Of a stretch of DNA of 64,000 nucleotides, positions 36,721 through 47,861 are shown piece by piece. The stretch lies in assembly GCA_025716815.1 (NCBI GenBank), contig JAIXMN010000018.1:682001-746000 (forward strand). Reading direction: 5' to 3'. This DNA is from Dichotomocladium elegans (lineage: Eukaryota > Mucoromycota > Mucoromycetes > Mucorales > Lichtheimiaceae). Position numbers and translations under genes: made by a program. Positions within the stretch are counted from its first letter, which is position 1. Each line of letters opens with the position of its first letter. The notes under the pieces were generated by a model that saw only the letters and a program-made list of their open reading frames with translations, was not told the origin of the DNA and did no database searches.

Positions 36721-39004
36721 ATGTCGGCCTTGACCTCTATTGATAATCTCGTGAAGCGATACCCGACCGCAGTGAATCCCAGCAGTCCAGAATACAAAGC
36801 TAACCTGGACGAGTGGCGCGGCCTCATTACTCAGTTGCAAGAACGGCTTCACGAGGCATGTGCTGAAGGTAAAGAAAAGCATATTGCTCTTCACAAGAAG
36901 AGAGGCCAGTTATCAGGTAATGTTTGCGGGGAGGGGAAGAGACAGCGTTTTGCTTACCGAGAAATCATTGATTTTACTGGCAAACATTACAGCACGCGAG
37001 CGCGTGCAGCTCCTGCTGGATGAAGATTCCCCGTTTCTTGAGTTGTGCGTGTTTGCTGGATATGGTCAGGACGACATGACGTTGGGTAAAAATCCAGTTC
37101 TTTATCCAAATACTGTCGTAATATTATGGCTCATTATGTGCGCCCAACTCCCTCCCATCTAGGTGGCTCAATCGTCGCCGGTATCGGTCTTGTTAGGTAA
37201 TAATACCATCACGGAGCAGTCTTTGGCAGTTCTAATCTATTGAAGATACGAATATCCAGTGGGGTTATCTGTGTTATCTCAGCCAATGTACCGACCATGG
37301 CTGGTGGTGCCATGAATGAGATGGGCGTTTTGAAAGCGGGTCGTATCCACCAGATAGCAGTCGACAACAGGCTACCCACTATCACCTTGACGCAATCGGT
37401 ACTAGAGGAATGCGGTTCAAGCTTTATCTGTTTGCCACTAATAAACCGCTCAACACCCCTCTAGGCGGGCGCCAACTTGCAACAGCAATTCCGCGTTTTT
37501 CACCGTGGAGGCGCCGGGTTCCGCAACTTGGGTATCCAGTGAGTTTTTATGTTTAGCTTACTGTCATGGCTTAATACTCACATTCTAGCAGATCAAAAAA
37601 ACAGATTCCCTCTTGCTGTGTTGTGTTTGGTAGTTCCACAGCGGGTGGAGCCTATACGCCTGGTATGAGCGATTATGTCATCATGGTCAAGGTAAATGAT
37701 ATAGTCGCCAAAGACCATGTCTCTGTAGTATGGTATGCATCCGCGCACTGATACTTTATGTCCCTTTCTCTTTTCAAAGAAACAAGCTGCAGTTTACCTC
37801 GGTGGCCCGCCCCTTGTCCAGATGGCCACTGGCGAAATCACTGATTCCGAAAGTCTGGGAGGTGCTGATATGCATTCTCGCGTATCTGGGACGAGCGATC
37901 AACTTGCTAGCGACGAGTACGATGCTATCCGCAAGGCTCGCGAGTGGATTTCCAACCTCAATTGGGAAGCTAAGGGAATACTGCCACCCCGTCACATCAA
38001 AGGCGAGTTTGAGGAGCCCTTCTATGATCCTGAAGAGCTTCTCGGTATTGTATCGGCGAACATCCGTTTACCCTTCGATGCTACTGAGGTCATCATACGC
38101 ATTGTCGATGGTTCTCGCTTCACAGTCTTCAAACCCAATTATGGCGGCAACCTTGTTTGTGGGTGGGCGTTCATCCATGGTATCCCTGTTGGGATTCTGG
38201 CCAACAACAATGTAATTTTCACTCAAGAGGCTAACAAAGCGACGCAGTTTATACAGCTGTGCAACACAAAGTATGTTTGGGGTGATGCGATGGTCTACTA
38301 GACATCTAATGTGTTCTTTTCTTGGCAAAAAAAAAATTAGAAATACCCCTTTGATTTTCCTCCAAAATATCACGGGATTTATGGTCGGCAAACAGTACGA
38401 AGAAGAGGGTATTATTAAGGCCGGCTCACGCTTCATCAACGCTGTCAGCAATTCAACTGTTCCTGCCATCACCATCATGATGGGCGCCAGCTATGGAGCA
38501 GGCAATTATGCTATGAGTGGGCGTGCTTATGAACCAAGGTGAAAGCCAAAAGACAGGCTACTATTTCAGGAGTATACGGTTTGGTCGGTCTCATACCGAT
38601 TACTATAGGTTCCTCTTTTCCTGGCCAAATTCGAAATGTTCCGTTATGGGACCTGAACAGCTGACGGGAGTTCTCGATCTCGTAATGCGCCAGGGCGCTG
38701 CTCGGTAAGTTAACCGGCTGCTTATCATCTCCAATGATGGGCGTCTGGGAAGGTCTAATTCTATACTGCTCGTTACATATGCAGTGCGGGAATTAAGATT
38801 GACGAAGAACTGGCATCCCAACGCAAGGCCCTCTTCCAAGCGACGGTGGAGGCAGAATCGGATGTTTATTACACCTCCTCCAGATTGTTAGATGACGGTA
38901 TTATTGATCCTCGCGATACCCGTACAGTGATTGGCTTTTGCTTAGCTGCCATTTATAACCAGAAGGTTGAGGGTGGCAATATCTGGGGCGTGAGCCGTAT
39001 GTAG
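36721..39004 (+). CDS. Acyl-CoA carboxylase beta (carboxyltransferase) subunit, MCC-beta-like
   Basis: Biotin-dependent carboxyltransferase; closest by eye to methylcrotonoyl-CoA carboxylase beta of leucine breakdown. Ten exons (36721-36916, 36993-37085, 37163-37196, 37260-37398, 37465-37538, 37592-37691, 37780-38270, 38341-38538, 38609-38704, 38785-39004) give 546 residues. Seen: [93 protein letters not shown], and in the C-terminal crotonase fold [19 protein letters not shown] and [20 protein letters not shown]. The final residues are SRM. It departs from MCCB at [17 protein letters not shown], and no mitochondrial presequence is apparent, so it may be a paralogue with another acyl-CoA substrate. 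Confidence 0.9.
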
Positions 39005-39655
39005 AAATAAAATTCTTCTGCAGTTGCAAGGAAGCATTAACAAATACGTAGAGGTTCCATCAATCAAGGTATCACATATTCTCTGCAAATGTAATAACAG
39101 TATCACATAGCTCGATGTATTGCCATCGCAACCAGTTTTGCGCGAGCTTGTACTCATGGCCTTCGTCCTTGTTGCCAGTCCAGACGCTCCCTTCTTTCTT
39201 CATCCATATCATTAACTTCTAAGGCGCATATACCCAGTATGTGCCAGGATTTTCTGAAGGCCGCCATAGTTGATCCATTGCATCTTGTTCCTCAGTATCA
39301 ATTACTTTTTTTTCAGCTATTTCTTCATCAGCCATGTCTCATTCAAACTATAAAAGAACACATTGGTACAAACAGAGATAGCAGCTTACTCATCCACGAC
39401 TGGCCAAGTTATCTACGATAGTTAATTACATGCTCATAGTTCATACTACACGAGGAGTGCTGAACATGATCAATCAGTATGCTCACAATAACATGTGTAA
39501 TAAGCAACGTACTTCTGTCCGGTGGAGATGATCTCTTTAAAAATTTGCACCGGCAGCCTTACTGAGAAGTACGCACAAAATAATATACTTATATCACGTG
39601 ATATTTATCAAATGTGTAGCATATAGATATATTTTTTCGAAAGAAACCAAGGAAC
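39005..39655. other. Gene-free stretch before the tRNA
   Basis: No ORF supported; A+T-rich directly before the tRNA. Confidence 0.5.
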
Positions 39656-39728
39656 GGGGGTGTAGCTCAAATGGTAGAGCGCTCGCTTCGCATGCGAGAG
39701 GCATCGGGATCGACGCCCGACTCCTCCA
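39656..39728 (+). tRNA. tRNA-Ala (anticodon CGC)
   Basis: A 73-nt cloverleaf without intron. The anticodon stem CTCGC/GCGAG flanks loop TTCGCAT, so the anticodon is CGC. The acceptor stem has G3:U70, the alanine identity pair, and discriminator A73, with one U6:U67 mismatch. The T stem TCGGG/CCCGA carries loop ATCGACG (A54, as in many eukaryotic tRNA-Ala). A T5 run just downstream fits Pol III termination. Confidence 0.96.
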
Positions 39729-41958
39729 ATTTTTCTATCCCCGATTTATTTGATCACGTGACCTGTTTCATACATCTCTTTTGAGCTGTAACAGCGACTG
39801 GAGATAGATGGGTCTTTACTGATAATGATGTTTCTTTTAGATACATATAGGCTGAACGATATATATATATAAGTGATTTGACATGGCTGCATGACTCTGC
39901 CATTATACCGGCTACAATAAGCTGCGACATCTAATCATCCGCTAAAGTCCAGTAACTAGGTGGGAATTGCTAGCTTTGCTAATCCTGCTTACATCAGAAT
40001 ATTGCCTCTTTGGCAAGAACACGAATTATGAACATGTCAATCATCTTAAGCAGCTGTCCAGATGCAAACATAAGGGTCTGCGTATGTCAGCAGAATCATG
40101 TATTCAATAGGAAACTTAGTGTATCGATGAGTATCCACCATGAAACCAGGACTTTGTTAAATTCCTACATGTCCCGCAATATGTGCAAAGCGGGGAGTCT
40201 AAATGGTTGCTTTTTACGGACATAACCTTGAACATAAAGTACTCTTCGGGGTACTCACTAGACAACCATTCTCTTTATCTCCTGAGGAGACCGTGCTGCA
40301 TCTGAAATGGCCTATAGCACCTCCACAGCACAATCATAATGTTAATGATGCTTTTTCTTCCCTTGAAAGGGAAGTGGTCCTTCTTCGGTGCTTAAGCAAG
40401 AAAAGGTTTCTCTTATAATATCCGTGACATGCTCATTTGACCAATTATTGTGCGTACAGGGAAACAGCCACTGCTGGTTCAATGGAAAAGACGGATCTCA
40501 TGCGCGTTGGGTCATGTCTTTCATAATGAAAAGGAGAAAAAATAAGCTAATAAGCGCGTTAGGTATCCATGATAGCTCTTCGTTCCGAACTTCCTCATTT
40601 TTATATAAAGTCCAATATAGCACTCTCCCTCACATGCACGTTAATTGATATAGTTATTTATAATACTGGGGACTGGAATGAGACGGCGATAGGTCTTATA
40701 TGAACTCCAGCAAACAGTCTAAGCGTCTCATTACGTACTCCATAGGCTGGCAGGGTATGCCGCACTTTAGCACAAGGAGAAAGCCAGTTTCAAGGTAGAA
40801 GAAAGACCATCATCAGTGCAGAAAAAGATGAATTTTCGGTTTTTAATCTCACCGCTGTACTTATCATAAAAACGGTGGTTACAGTGCCTTGTGGATGTAG
40901 CAGTCAGCATTGGTCGGTAGCAAATTGCCACGGACAGCGTATATAGAAAAATATCGCTTGAGAGACTGGTAAGTCCAATTGGACCATGGTCCTTGACTCT
41001 GGATTTTCACAAACGTCTCCTAGCGCTCTCACCATAAGATACCAGAGATAAAGCATATATGGCAACATTGAGTGCAGTTAGCACACTTTGGACACTTTGC
41101 AGGTTCTAATGGTGGGTACTCCATTCGAGAGTACGGTACTTCATATAATCCTATTCTTTTTTTTTAAAAAAAGAGATCAACCTAGACAATATCATAAGTC
41201 AGTTGCGAGAAATATATCCATTCATACCAGTCACTCACCACCGCCGTTTTCCTTGAAATATATCAATGAAAATAGGGTTAAAAACTGAACAGAATGAACG
41301 GGTGATAAACCGCGAAAGGTTGCATAACGCACGGAGGGAATAATAAGGGCATTGTATGATACATAATGAGGAGAACCGTCTGTGCGTGAAAACATAGGCT
41401 TGTTTCGAGTCTGCCATTCGGACACGCAGCTTTCCCGTACCCGAATGTCGCAATCGCTGCGTCTGATACTAACTGAACCGTATAAGACCATTCAACATAT
41501 CCTGACCACCTACCCCAGATTGACGTTAAGTATAGTAACAAAGAAAGATAACCTGTTTATTGGCGGGCGATGCGCTACCCGTAAATTATCGCCATGCCCT
41601 GTGTTTTTTTTTAGCGTTGAATCCAAGCCAGTTGTAAGAGAAGGATTCAGGGGTTATGTGTGTCTCCTTTTTGGTGTAAAGGAGATATGCAAGTATGCTT
41701 GAGTAATGAGCATATACAACCTAACGGTGAAGACCAAGGTCAACGCTGTGTTAAAGCATGACTGTAGGAAATATGAGGTGGAATAAAGGGTACCAGTTTT
41801 TAGTTAAGGTGAAAGGACAGAGTCGGATTTTTATGCTGTTGTCATGAGTCCTCCCCCCCTCACCCTGGGGTTTCTTTCTTTTCGGGTTGCTGAGCATTTA
41901 TTTGAATTACAGCATTTGTTCTTCTTCCCTTTTTTATTAAACACCGCTGTTAACCAGA
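39729..41958. other. Gene-poor stretch
   Basis: A 2.2 kb stretch without a convincing gene. ORFs of 60-106 codons lie on both strands and none carries a known motif. A short TA run occurs near 39860. Confidence 0.5.
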
Positions 41959-43009
41959 ATGTCCACCGGAAACGAATCCACTCCTCCAACAGCAGCAGCA
42001 ACAACAGCGGCACCAACATCAAACAGACCTATTGTACAATCGAACGTTCAACCTGCAGGCAAAGCAATCAATGTAAAACTAGTGCTCTTGGGTAAGCTGG
42101 TCACTGGCGGTTAGAGCGCTGTGCTCGCTTATCCTCGCTAAACAAGCAATACGCCGTTGGGCTTTTGCTCTCTTTTAGGCGAGTCGGGTGTTGGAAAGTC
42201 TAGTTTAGTTCATCGTTTTGTGAACCGTGATTATGAGGCCAATCGTGAGCCTACTATTGGAGGTAATTCGGCAGTTATATGCATATATGCTAACGCCCTA
42301 CTTAACTTTGGTCATCTACACCTTTCTTGACTTCTTTGTCATCAGCTGCTTTCCTCACACAGCGATGCAATCTGGAAGACCGGTCAATCAAGTTTGAAAT
42401 TTGGGATACAGCTGGTCAAGAGCGATTTCATTCGCTTGCGCCCATGTACTACCGCAATGCTCAAGCTGCTATTATCGTTTACGACATTGCGAAAGCCGTA
42501 AGTCGGTTTTCCTTTTCTCATCCAACCTTTCTCTGAAGGCTAATTGATTTGTCTAGTCGACGCTGGACAAGGCAAAGTCATGGGTGAAAGAATTGCAAAG
42601 ACAGGCCAATTCAGGCATTGTAATTGCGTTGGCGGGGAACAAACTCGATCTTGTAGAGTCTGAAGGCGAGAGCGAAGGCAATAACGAAGGTGACGAGAAC
42701 GAACGACAAGTTCTCGAAGAGGACGCTCGAGCGTACGCAGAAGAGGCTGGTCTTGTGTTTATGGAGACAAGCGCAAAGACTAGCAAAAACGTGGATGTGT
42801 TATTCACCGAAATTGGTAAGCTGCACCGTCGTCGTTTCTAGCGGATTAAGAGATACTTACTTCTGGAGCGGATGGCAGCCAAGAAAATCCCAACGGAGCA
42901 TATCATTTCTGCCAACAGACCTGACGGCCGTGGTGTTCGAGGCGCGGGCAACATTGATCTGATGCAGCCTGCCTCCGAGGTTCGGTCTTCCGGTCAATGT
43001 GCTTGTTAA
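41959..43009 (+). CDS. Rab5-family GTPase (Vps21/Ypt51-like)
   Basis: Small GTPase of early endosomes. Five exons (41959-42091, 42179-42262, 42346-42497, 42557-42815, 42879-43009) give 252 residues. Seen: P-loop [11 protein letters not shown], switch I with PTIGAAFLTQ (the GAAFLTQ run is a Rab5 hallmark), [27 protein letters not shown] and [10 protein letters not shown]. The C terminus is QCAC, a CXC prenylation motif. A roughly 17-residue acidic insert ([17 protein letters not shown]) follows the NKLD motif, where Rab5 proteins usually have a short loop. The Ser/Thr/Ala-rich N-terminal extension is about 38 residues. The subfamily call is firm; which of the yeast Vps21/Ypt52/Ypt53 it matches is not. 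Confidence 0.94.
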
Positions 43010-43331
43010 GTCAAGAGCGCAGATTTCTATAAAAAAAAAGAAACCCATACCCGAGTCCTCTCCTTTCACTATCGTTCATTTTCTTCCCCTACTACAGACA
43101 GCTTCTCCCTGAAAACAAAGGGATGTGTTGCTTCTGTACAAATAAATACCAAATTCTAGGTTACTTGTCTATCTCTCTCTAGTGATCGACGTCATGATGC
43201 CCAAAAACGGTATGTCTTTGGACTGCTCTCGCTCGCTCCGATTCGGATAGCCCAGGCGGAGCGTAGCCCTTGCTTTGCAGTTATTATCCCATACCTTTTA
43301 CTAAACGAGAAAAAAAAAAAACTCGACATTC
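43010..43331. other. Intergenic region upstream of NCE101
   Basis: Nothing recognised besides pyrimidine-rich promoter-like sequence. Confidence 0.4.
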
Positions 43332-43608
43332 ATGTCTGCGCCTGTAAGATATCAATACCTCATCTCGCGGTACGCATCTCAGTTTCCTTGAAGGCATGCG
43401 CAGCATTTCTTGATTAATATCTTTTGGGGATGGGTTTAGGTCCGGCGACATTGTGTTTTCGCTCACAGTTGGAACCTTAGCCTATTTTGTTAATGAACGT
43501 GAAGATCCGCGTGCTCAGAATGGCAAGACCCTCTTTGAACTTTTGTCCCGGAGACGGCAAGCAATGGTCCAAGAACGCGAGCGAAAGATTGCAGAACGCG
43601 CTACCTGA
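43332..43608 (+). CDS. NCE101: NCE101-like small membrane protein
   Basis: Two exons (43332-43369, 43440-43608) encode 68 residues. The start MSAPVRYQYLISR continues across the intron into SGDIVFSLTVGTLAYFVNER, then NGKTLFELLSRRR. The order 'YLiSR..D..fa...G..AY...ER......g.tL.ELl..R' is that of the fungal NCE101 family (non-classical export protein 1; about 53 residues in yeast). One membrane segment spans IVFSLTVGTLAYFV. The biochemical role is not well defined. The gene is easily missed because exon 1 is only 38 nt. A basic helical tail extends beyond the yeast length. Confidence 0.82.
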
Positions 43609-44684
43609 AAAAAAAAGTTCAGGAGATTATAAATGATCTATAATACATAAAAAAGCACAGGATGTGCAAAGAGACACAAAGATGGGAGTCATCACCGTCA
43701 GCCAATGATACAGAGTAGAACATGTTGGCGAGACAAGAGAGAGAAGGAAGGAAGGAAGGAAGCGTAACACACATTTTTTTCTGTTCTTCCACGGACGATC
43801 TGGTTGTAACCAGGAGAAAAAAGGAGATAATTACCGTGTAATACTCCAATCCACCTTTTGTTGTCAGCGGGTGAAATAACCTGGCGATCATTTATTTTGA
43901 ACGACGACGATCCTTCATGGTTTCGAAGTAACCTGAATAAAATGGTCTTGTGCAATGTTCTATGGCCAATGTTACCACGTGGACCGTTTGCTCAACATCC
44001 CACCCTCTTTTCACTTACCCACAAAACAACGTTGTTCTCATACGCACCAAGGCCTGTTGTTATCGAGCAATCGGTATTGCAAAACGGAGTTGATGGATGT
44101 ATATTACAATAAGGCACCAGAGGATATCATTTCCCGCGAGTCAATCCTACGCGTACAGTGGATTGCATGATAGCCGTTCAGAATGAAAAGAAAACAGCAG
44201 GTAGAAAAACACGCTTAAACGACCCCGTTTTAGATAAAAAGAGCCTTGAATGGAATATTCGACTCATAACATGTCAAATTTGTCTAGTGGAGAAAGGGAA
44301 AAAGAGACTAATCCTCAGAGAACGGTTCAAGGAGTAAGTATATGCGTCTGTGTTCATATTCCAAATGGAAAGCTGGGTTGTCGGATGCAAAGGAACAATA
44401 GCCCGCCGAATCTTTACAGTTTTAGGTAATAGTGCAACGTTCAACACGAGAAAAAGGTACAAAAATGATAGAGAAGGAGTCGTTCTTCAAAGATTATTTT
44501 GCATTATATGGAAGAATATGAAGAAATGTTCCCCTTTGTCTATTGTGTTACTCCCCTTTTTGCGTACAACATCACCCAAAGCGCGGCTGTCCTGAATGAC
44601 ACCCCTTCTTTTATACTCTATTTCTTCTACCTCTTCTTTACGCTCTCTTCTCTCTTTTCTCTTCTGCGCTCCCTTCTATATGAT
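43609..44684. other. Intergenic stretch
   Basis: No convincing gene. A GAAG tetranucleotide run lies at about 43745-43762. Pyrimidine-rich sequence at 44590-44680 precedes the secreted-protein gene and includes a TTTTATAC string. Confidence 0.5.
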
Positions 44685-45763
44685 ATGCGTGCTACCGGCT
44701 GCTCTCTCTTATCCATCGCCTTGACGAGTTCCTTTCTCTTGGCCGGCTGCAATGCTGCTGCCACAGCAGCTCCTCTTCAACTGGTTCATACCTCTCCTCA
44801 CACTACCACCACGGTCGACGCCTTGGCTGTAACAAACGCATTAAGCGACTATTACGAGAATATCGTCGACCAGGTCATGGCCACCTTGACAGAAGAAATA
44901 ACCCTTTCTGCCCCTCACTCATTCATGTCGATTCACCATTTTGGTTCGGTTCATCGCAGTAAGTTGGCTTGACTCCCCAAACTGTTCGCCACCTCTTCCC
45001 CCCCCCTTTTGCCCCCCCCTGGAACATACGATGGTTAATCTCTCTTTCTTTCTCTACCAACCTCCTGTAATATTCACTTTGCCCAACAGGCAAATGCAGA
45101 ACATCTTTTCGCTTCTTTGTACATGCGCTTCGCGATCACTTGAACCTTATGCGATCCAACCTGCTGGCGTCTATTCGTCCGCTGGTTGAGTCGAATCTAC
45201 CAGTCATCCTTGAGCACAAGAATACTGCGCATCAACATACCCTTGCCGCCAACCCCGATGCTGCCATCTCAACCACGGGCCTCTCGGGTCTGACAGAGGA
45301 TATCTTGACCCTCAACCGACATATCGGTAACCAACTCGGCTTGATAGTCAACATGGACGAAGCGGCTGATATCATCATCAATCAGTCCATTCCCGCAAGC
45401 CTGTTTGATGAACACGTCCAACAGGAAGCGGCCGTTGTGGTTGTATCGCGCCAGCGCTGGCGCCTCTCAAACAGCAAAGATCAACACATCGTGTTGGGAC
45501 TGCAACAGCAACAGCAAGAGCAGGAGACGCAACACGATGAAACGGTAGAGGACATGTTGGTGGACCCCACAGAATGGCTTGACGCTCTGCGCCGTGAACA
45601 GGAGGAGCAGCAGCAGCAGGAACAGCGCCCTGAATCTAAAGTGCTCTCGAACTGGCTGCGATCGTGGCTTGCTGAGATTGAACATATCATCAGTGTCCAG
45701 TTTGATGAGCGCGTCCAGGACGCTACGCAATCCATCCTCGAAGACTTCTTACTGGATGAGTAG
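44685..45763 (+). CDS. Unrecognised secreted protein, 315 residues
   Basis: Two exons (44685-44958, 45090-45763). The N terminus is a clear signal peptide: MRATGCSLLSIALTSSFLLA and then GCNAAATAAP. The mature part is mostly helical and acidic, with Gln-rich stretches (GLQQQQQEQE, REQEEQQQQEQ). No catalytic motif or known domain is visible; there are few cysteines. The start was chosen because the hydrophobic segment begins directly there. An out-of-frame ATG lies 5 nt upstream. Probably a lineage-restricted secreted or cell-wall protein; function unknown. Confidence 0.75.
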
Positions 45764-46150
45764 GAGGTCAAGATATACCCTCTTTGTATAAGGCACACGC
45801 GCAAATACTCGACTAATATCCCTCATGATCCTAATACGCTTGTCTCCTCACCTGGAAAAGAAGATGAGAAAACTCATTCACTCATTCATTCGCTCTCCTC
45901 CTCTTCTACCTCTACCCCTCCGATGTTTCCTGTACATAGCCCACCCGATATACTCTTTTCTTCTTTTTATGATCTTCCCCGCTCACACAGCGTCTCATTT
46001 CGTTTCTCCTTTTTTTTATATATGTACATCTTTTGCTCACCCTTAGCAGAATAATATTCCACGGAGACCTAAAAATTGAATAAGCTGAACTATTTTACCG
46101 CTCTGCCCCTACTCTCTTGTGATTTTCTTTTATTCCAGTCCAGTCAATTG
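45764..46150. other. Intergenic region upstream of ATG10
   Basis: Pyrimidine-rich, promoter-like; no gene. Confidence 0.45.
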
Positions 46151-46919
46151 ATGAATCGTGCCGAATTCAATCAAGCCATTGCACATTTCGTCAAGGACAT
46201 TAATGGCTGTACTGCGGAAACCAAATGGTCCCTAGAAGTGCATCCTCGTGTAATTGAAGTCGTATTATGCATCCACTTTTTCGGGGGGGTGGAAGAGGGA
46301 GAACAGACCGAACTCAGTTGAGTTTTAGACACGGTACCAATACTTGACGCGGACTGTACGACGGCCTGTTCGAGCGGCGAAAGTCATGAAAGCAAGGGAT
46401 GGCGACAGCGACAGCGACGACGACGACGGCAGCGTTATACACGATGACCCGGCGACGGCCAGGATACAAACTACGGGATTTATGACCTTGGAGCACCATG
46501 TCGTTTATTCGCCCACTTTCCAAGTCCCTGTACTTTACTTTAATGGCTATGATGCAAGCAAGTTTTCCGCGGGACAAGGACAAGAGAAGGGTTGATTTGT
46601 CAGATTTTCTCACGCTGACTTTTTGTCGTCTTCCCTAGATGGCTCTGCCCTTTCACTTGACGCCATCTATGACAGCGTCCTAGCCCTTCCTCACCTCGAA
46701 ACATCCTTACGCGCATCTCATTTAAGCCAACAAGGATCCATTACTCAAACAGAACATCCCATCTTGGGCTTCGGGTTCTGGCACATTCATCCCTGTGATA
46801 CACAGAACATGATGACCCTCGTTGCTCCCCACGCCAGCACAGAAAATTATATCAAGGTTTGGCTGTCATTTGTTGGTCCAGCAGTAGGATTGACGCTTTC
46901 ATCCGAACTATTCCTATAA
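46151..46919 (+). CDS. ATG10: Autophagy E2-like enzyme ATG10
   Basis: E2-like enzyme that conjugates ATG12 to ATG5. Three exons (46151-46249, 46329-46557, 46639-46919) give 202 residues. Seen: LEHHVVYSPTFQVPVLYF, then YDANGSALSLDAIYD built across intron 2, ITQTEHPILGFGFWHIHPCD with catalytic Cys162, and VWLSFVGPAVGLTL. The acidic run SDSDDDDG in the first half is a lineage feature. Intron 2 must be GC-AG (donor GCAAGT), since no GT donor gives the right phase. Its 3' end faces that of HSP10, 100 nt away. Confidence 0.92.
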
Positions 46920-47019
46920 GATAGCGTGTATTGTACAAAGGTGCATTAACAGACCGACAGTTTGTTATGCTATGTATTCTTTATATATATAAAAATGTGT
47001 ATAATACAATGATGTTTGT

Positions 47020-47596
47020 TTAGTTCTCCTCGACCTTAGCAAGGATCTCAGAGTCACGGAACAAGAAGTACTCCTAAAAGAACGAATTTGTTAAACACAA
47101 CCCGATCGGCATGTCCACCCATATTTCAAAGGTCTTCGCGCCTCTCTCGTTCTCTCTCTTGCATACCTCATCTTGAATCTTGACACTGCTGCCACCAAAC
47201 GAAGGCAGGATCACCTTATCACCAGCAGCCACCTGCAAAGGAAGGTAGGAGCCATCCTTGTTCAAAGCACCCTTACCAACAGCAATGACACGACCCTGGT
47301 TGGACGCTTCCTGGGCCTTCTCGGGAATATAGATACCGGAGGCGGTTTTCTATACACGCAAATAAAGAAGCACCTTCTGTCAGATTCTCCCAATTGCTCT
47401 TTTTTGCTTCAAACGAAAAAGAGCAGGACATGTTACCTCAACGGGCTTAATACGCTGGACCAAGACGCGGTCGAGAAGAGGAACAATGTTCTTAACCTTG
47501 GAAGCAGACTTCACACAAGAAGACATAAACAAAAACCGTTAATCCTTTTGTTGCTTTCGCTGTTGCGTCGCGACCACGAAATGTTTAACTTACCAT
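47020..47596 (-). CDS. HSP10: Mitochondrial 10-kDa co-chaperonin
   Basis: Lid of the Hsp60 chamber in the mitochondrial matrix. Exons 47596-47594, 47508-47437, 47349-47167 and 47073-47020 give 103 residues, the standard length. The first coding exon is just the ATG, followed directly by GTAAGT; exon 2 starts SASKVKNIVPLLDRVLVQRI. Seen: the mobile-loop region EKTASGIYIPEKAQEASNQG, VIAVGKGALNKDG, VILPSFGGSSVKIQDE and EYFLFRDSEILAKVEEN. No cleavable presequence, as usual for this family. Confidence 0.96.
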
Positions 47597-47861
47597 GGCG
47601 ATGTTCAAGAACGAAGAATAAGGAAGAAGGAAAACAAAGCCGATAATTTCTCACCCCCCACCCCGCTTTTTGAAGACCAACCCCGTCCCCGAACAGCTTT
47701 GCGATTTTCCATCAGTTTCCTAGTGACTGGTGTGTGACTAGCGGTTTCTTCCTGGAAGATACTGGCAAAAAAAAAAAGATCCATGCAGCCTCTTGCTAAT
47801 GCTGGTAATGGTAATGGGGGGTGCACACTCTTTATTAAGTAGTAATTTGGGATAAATCGAC

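Noticed and set aside
45467..45804. Minus-strand Cys/Leu/Ser-rich ORFs
   Set aside because: Shadows of the CAG-rich Gln stretches in the secreted-protein gene.
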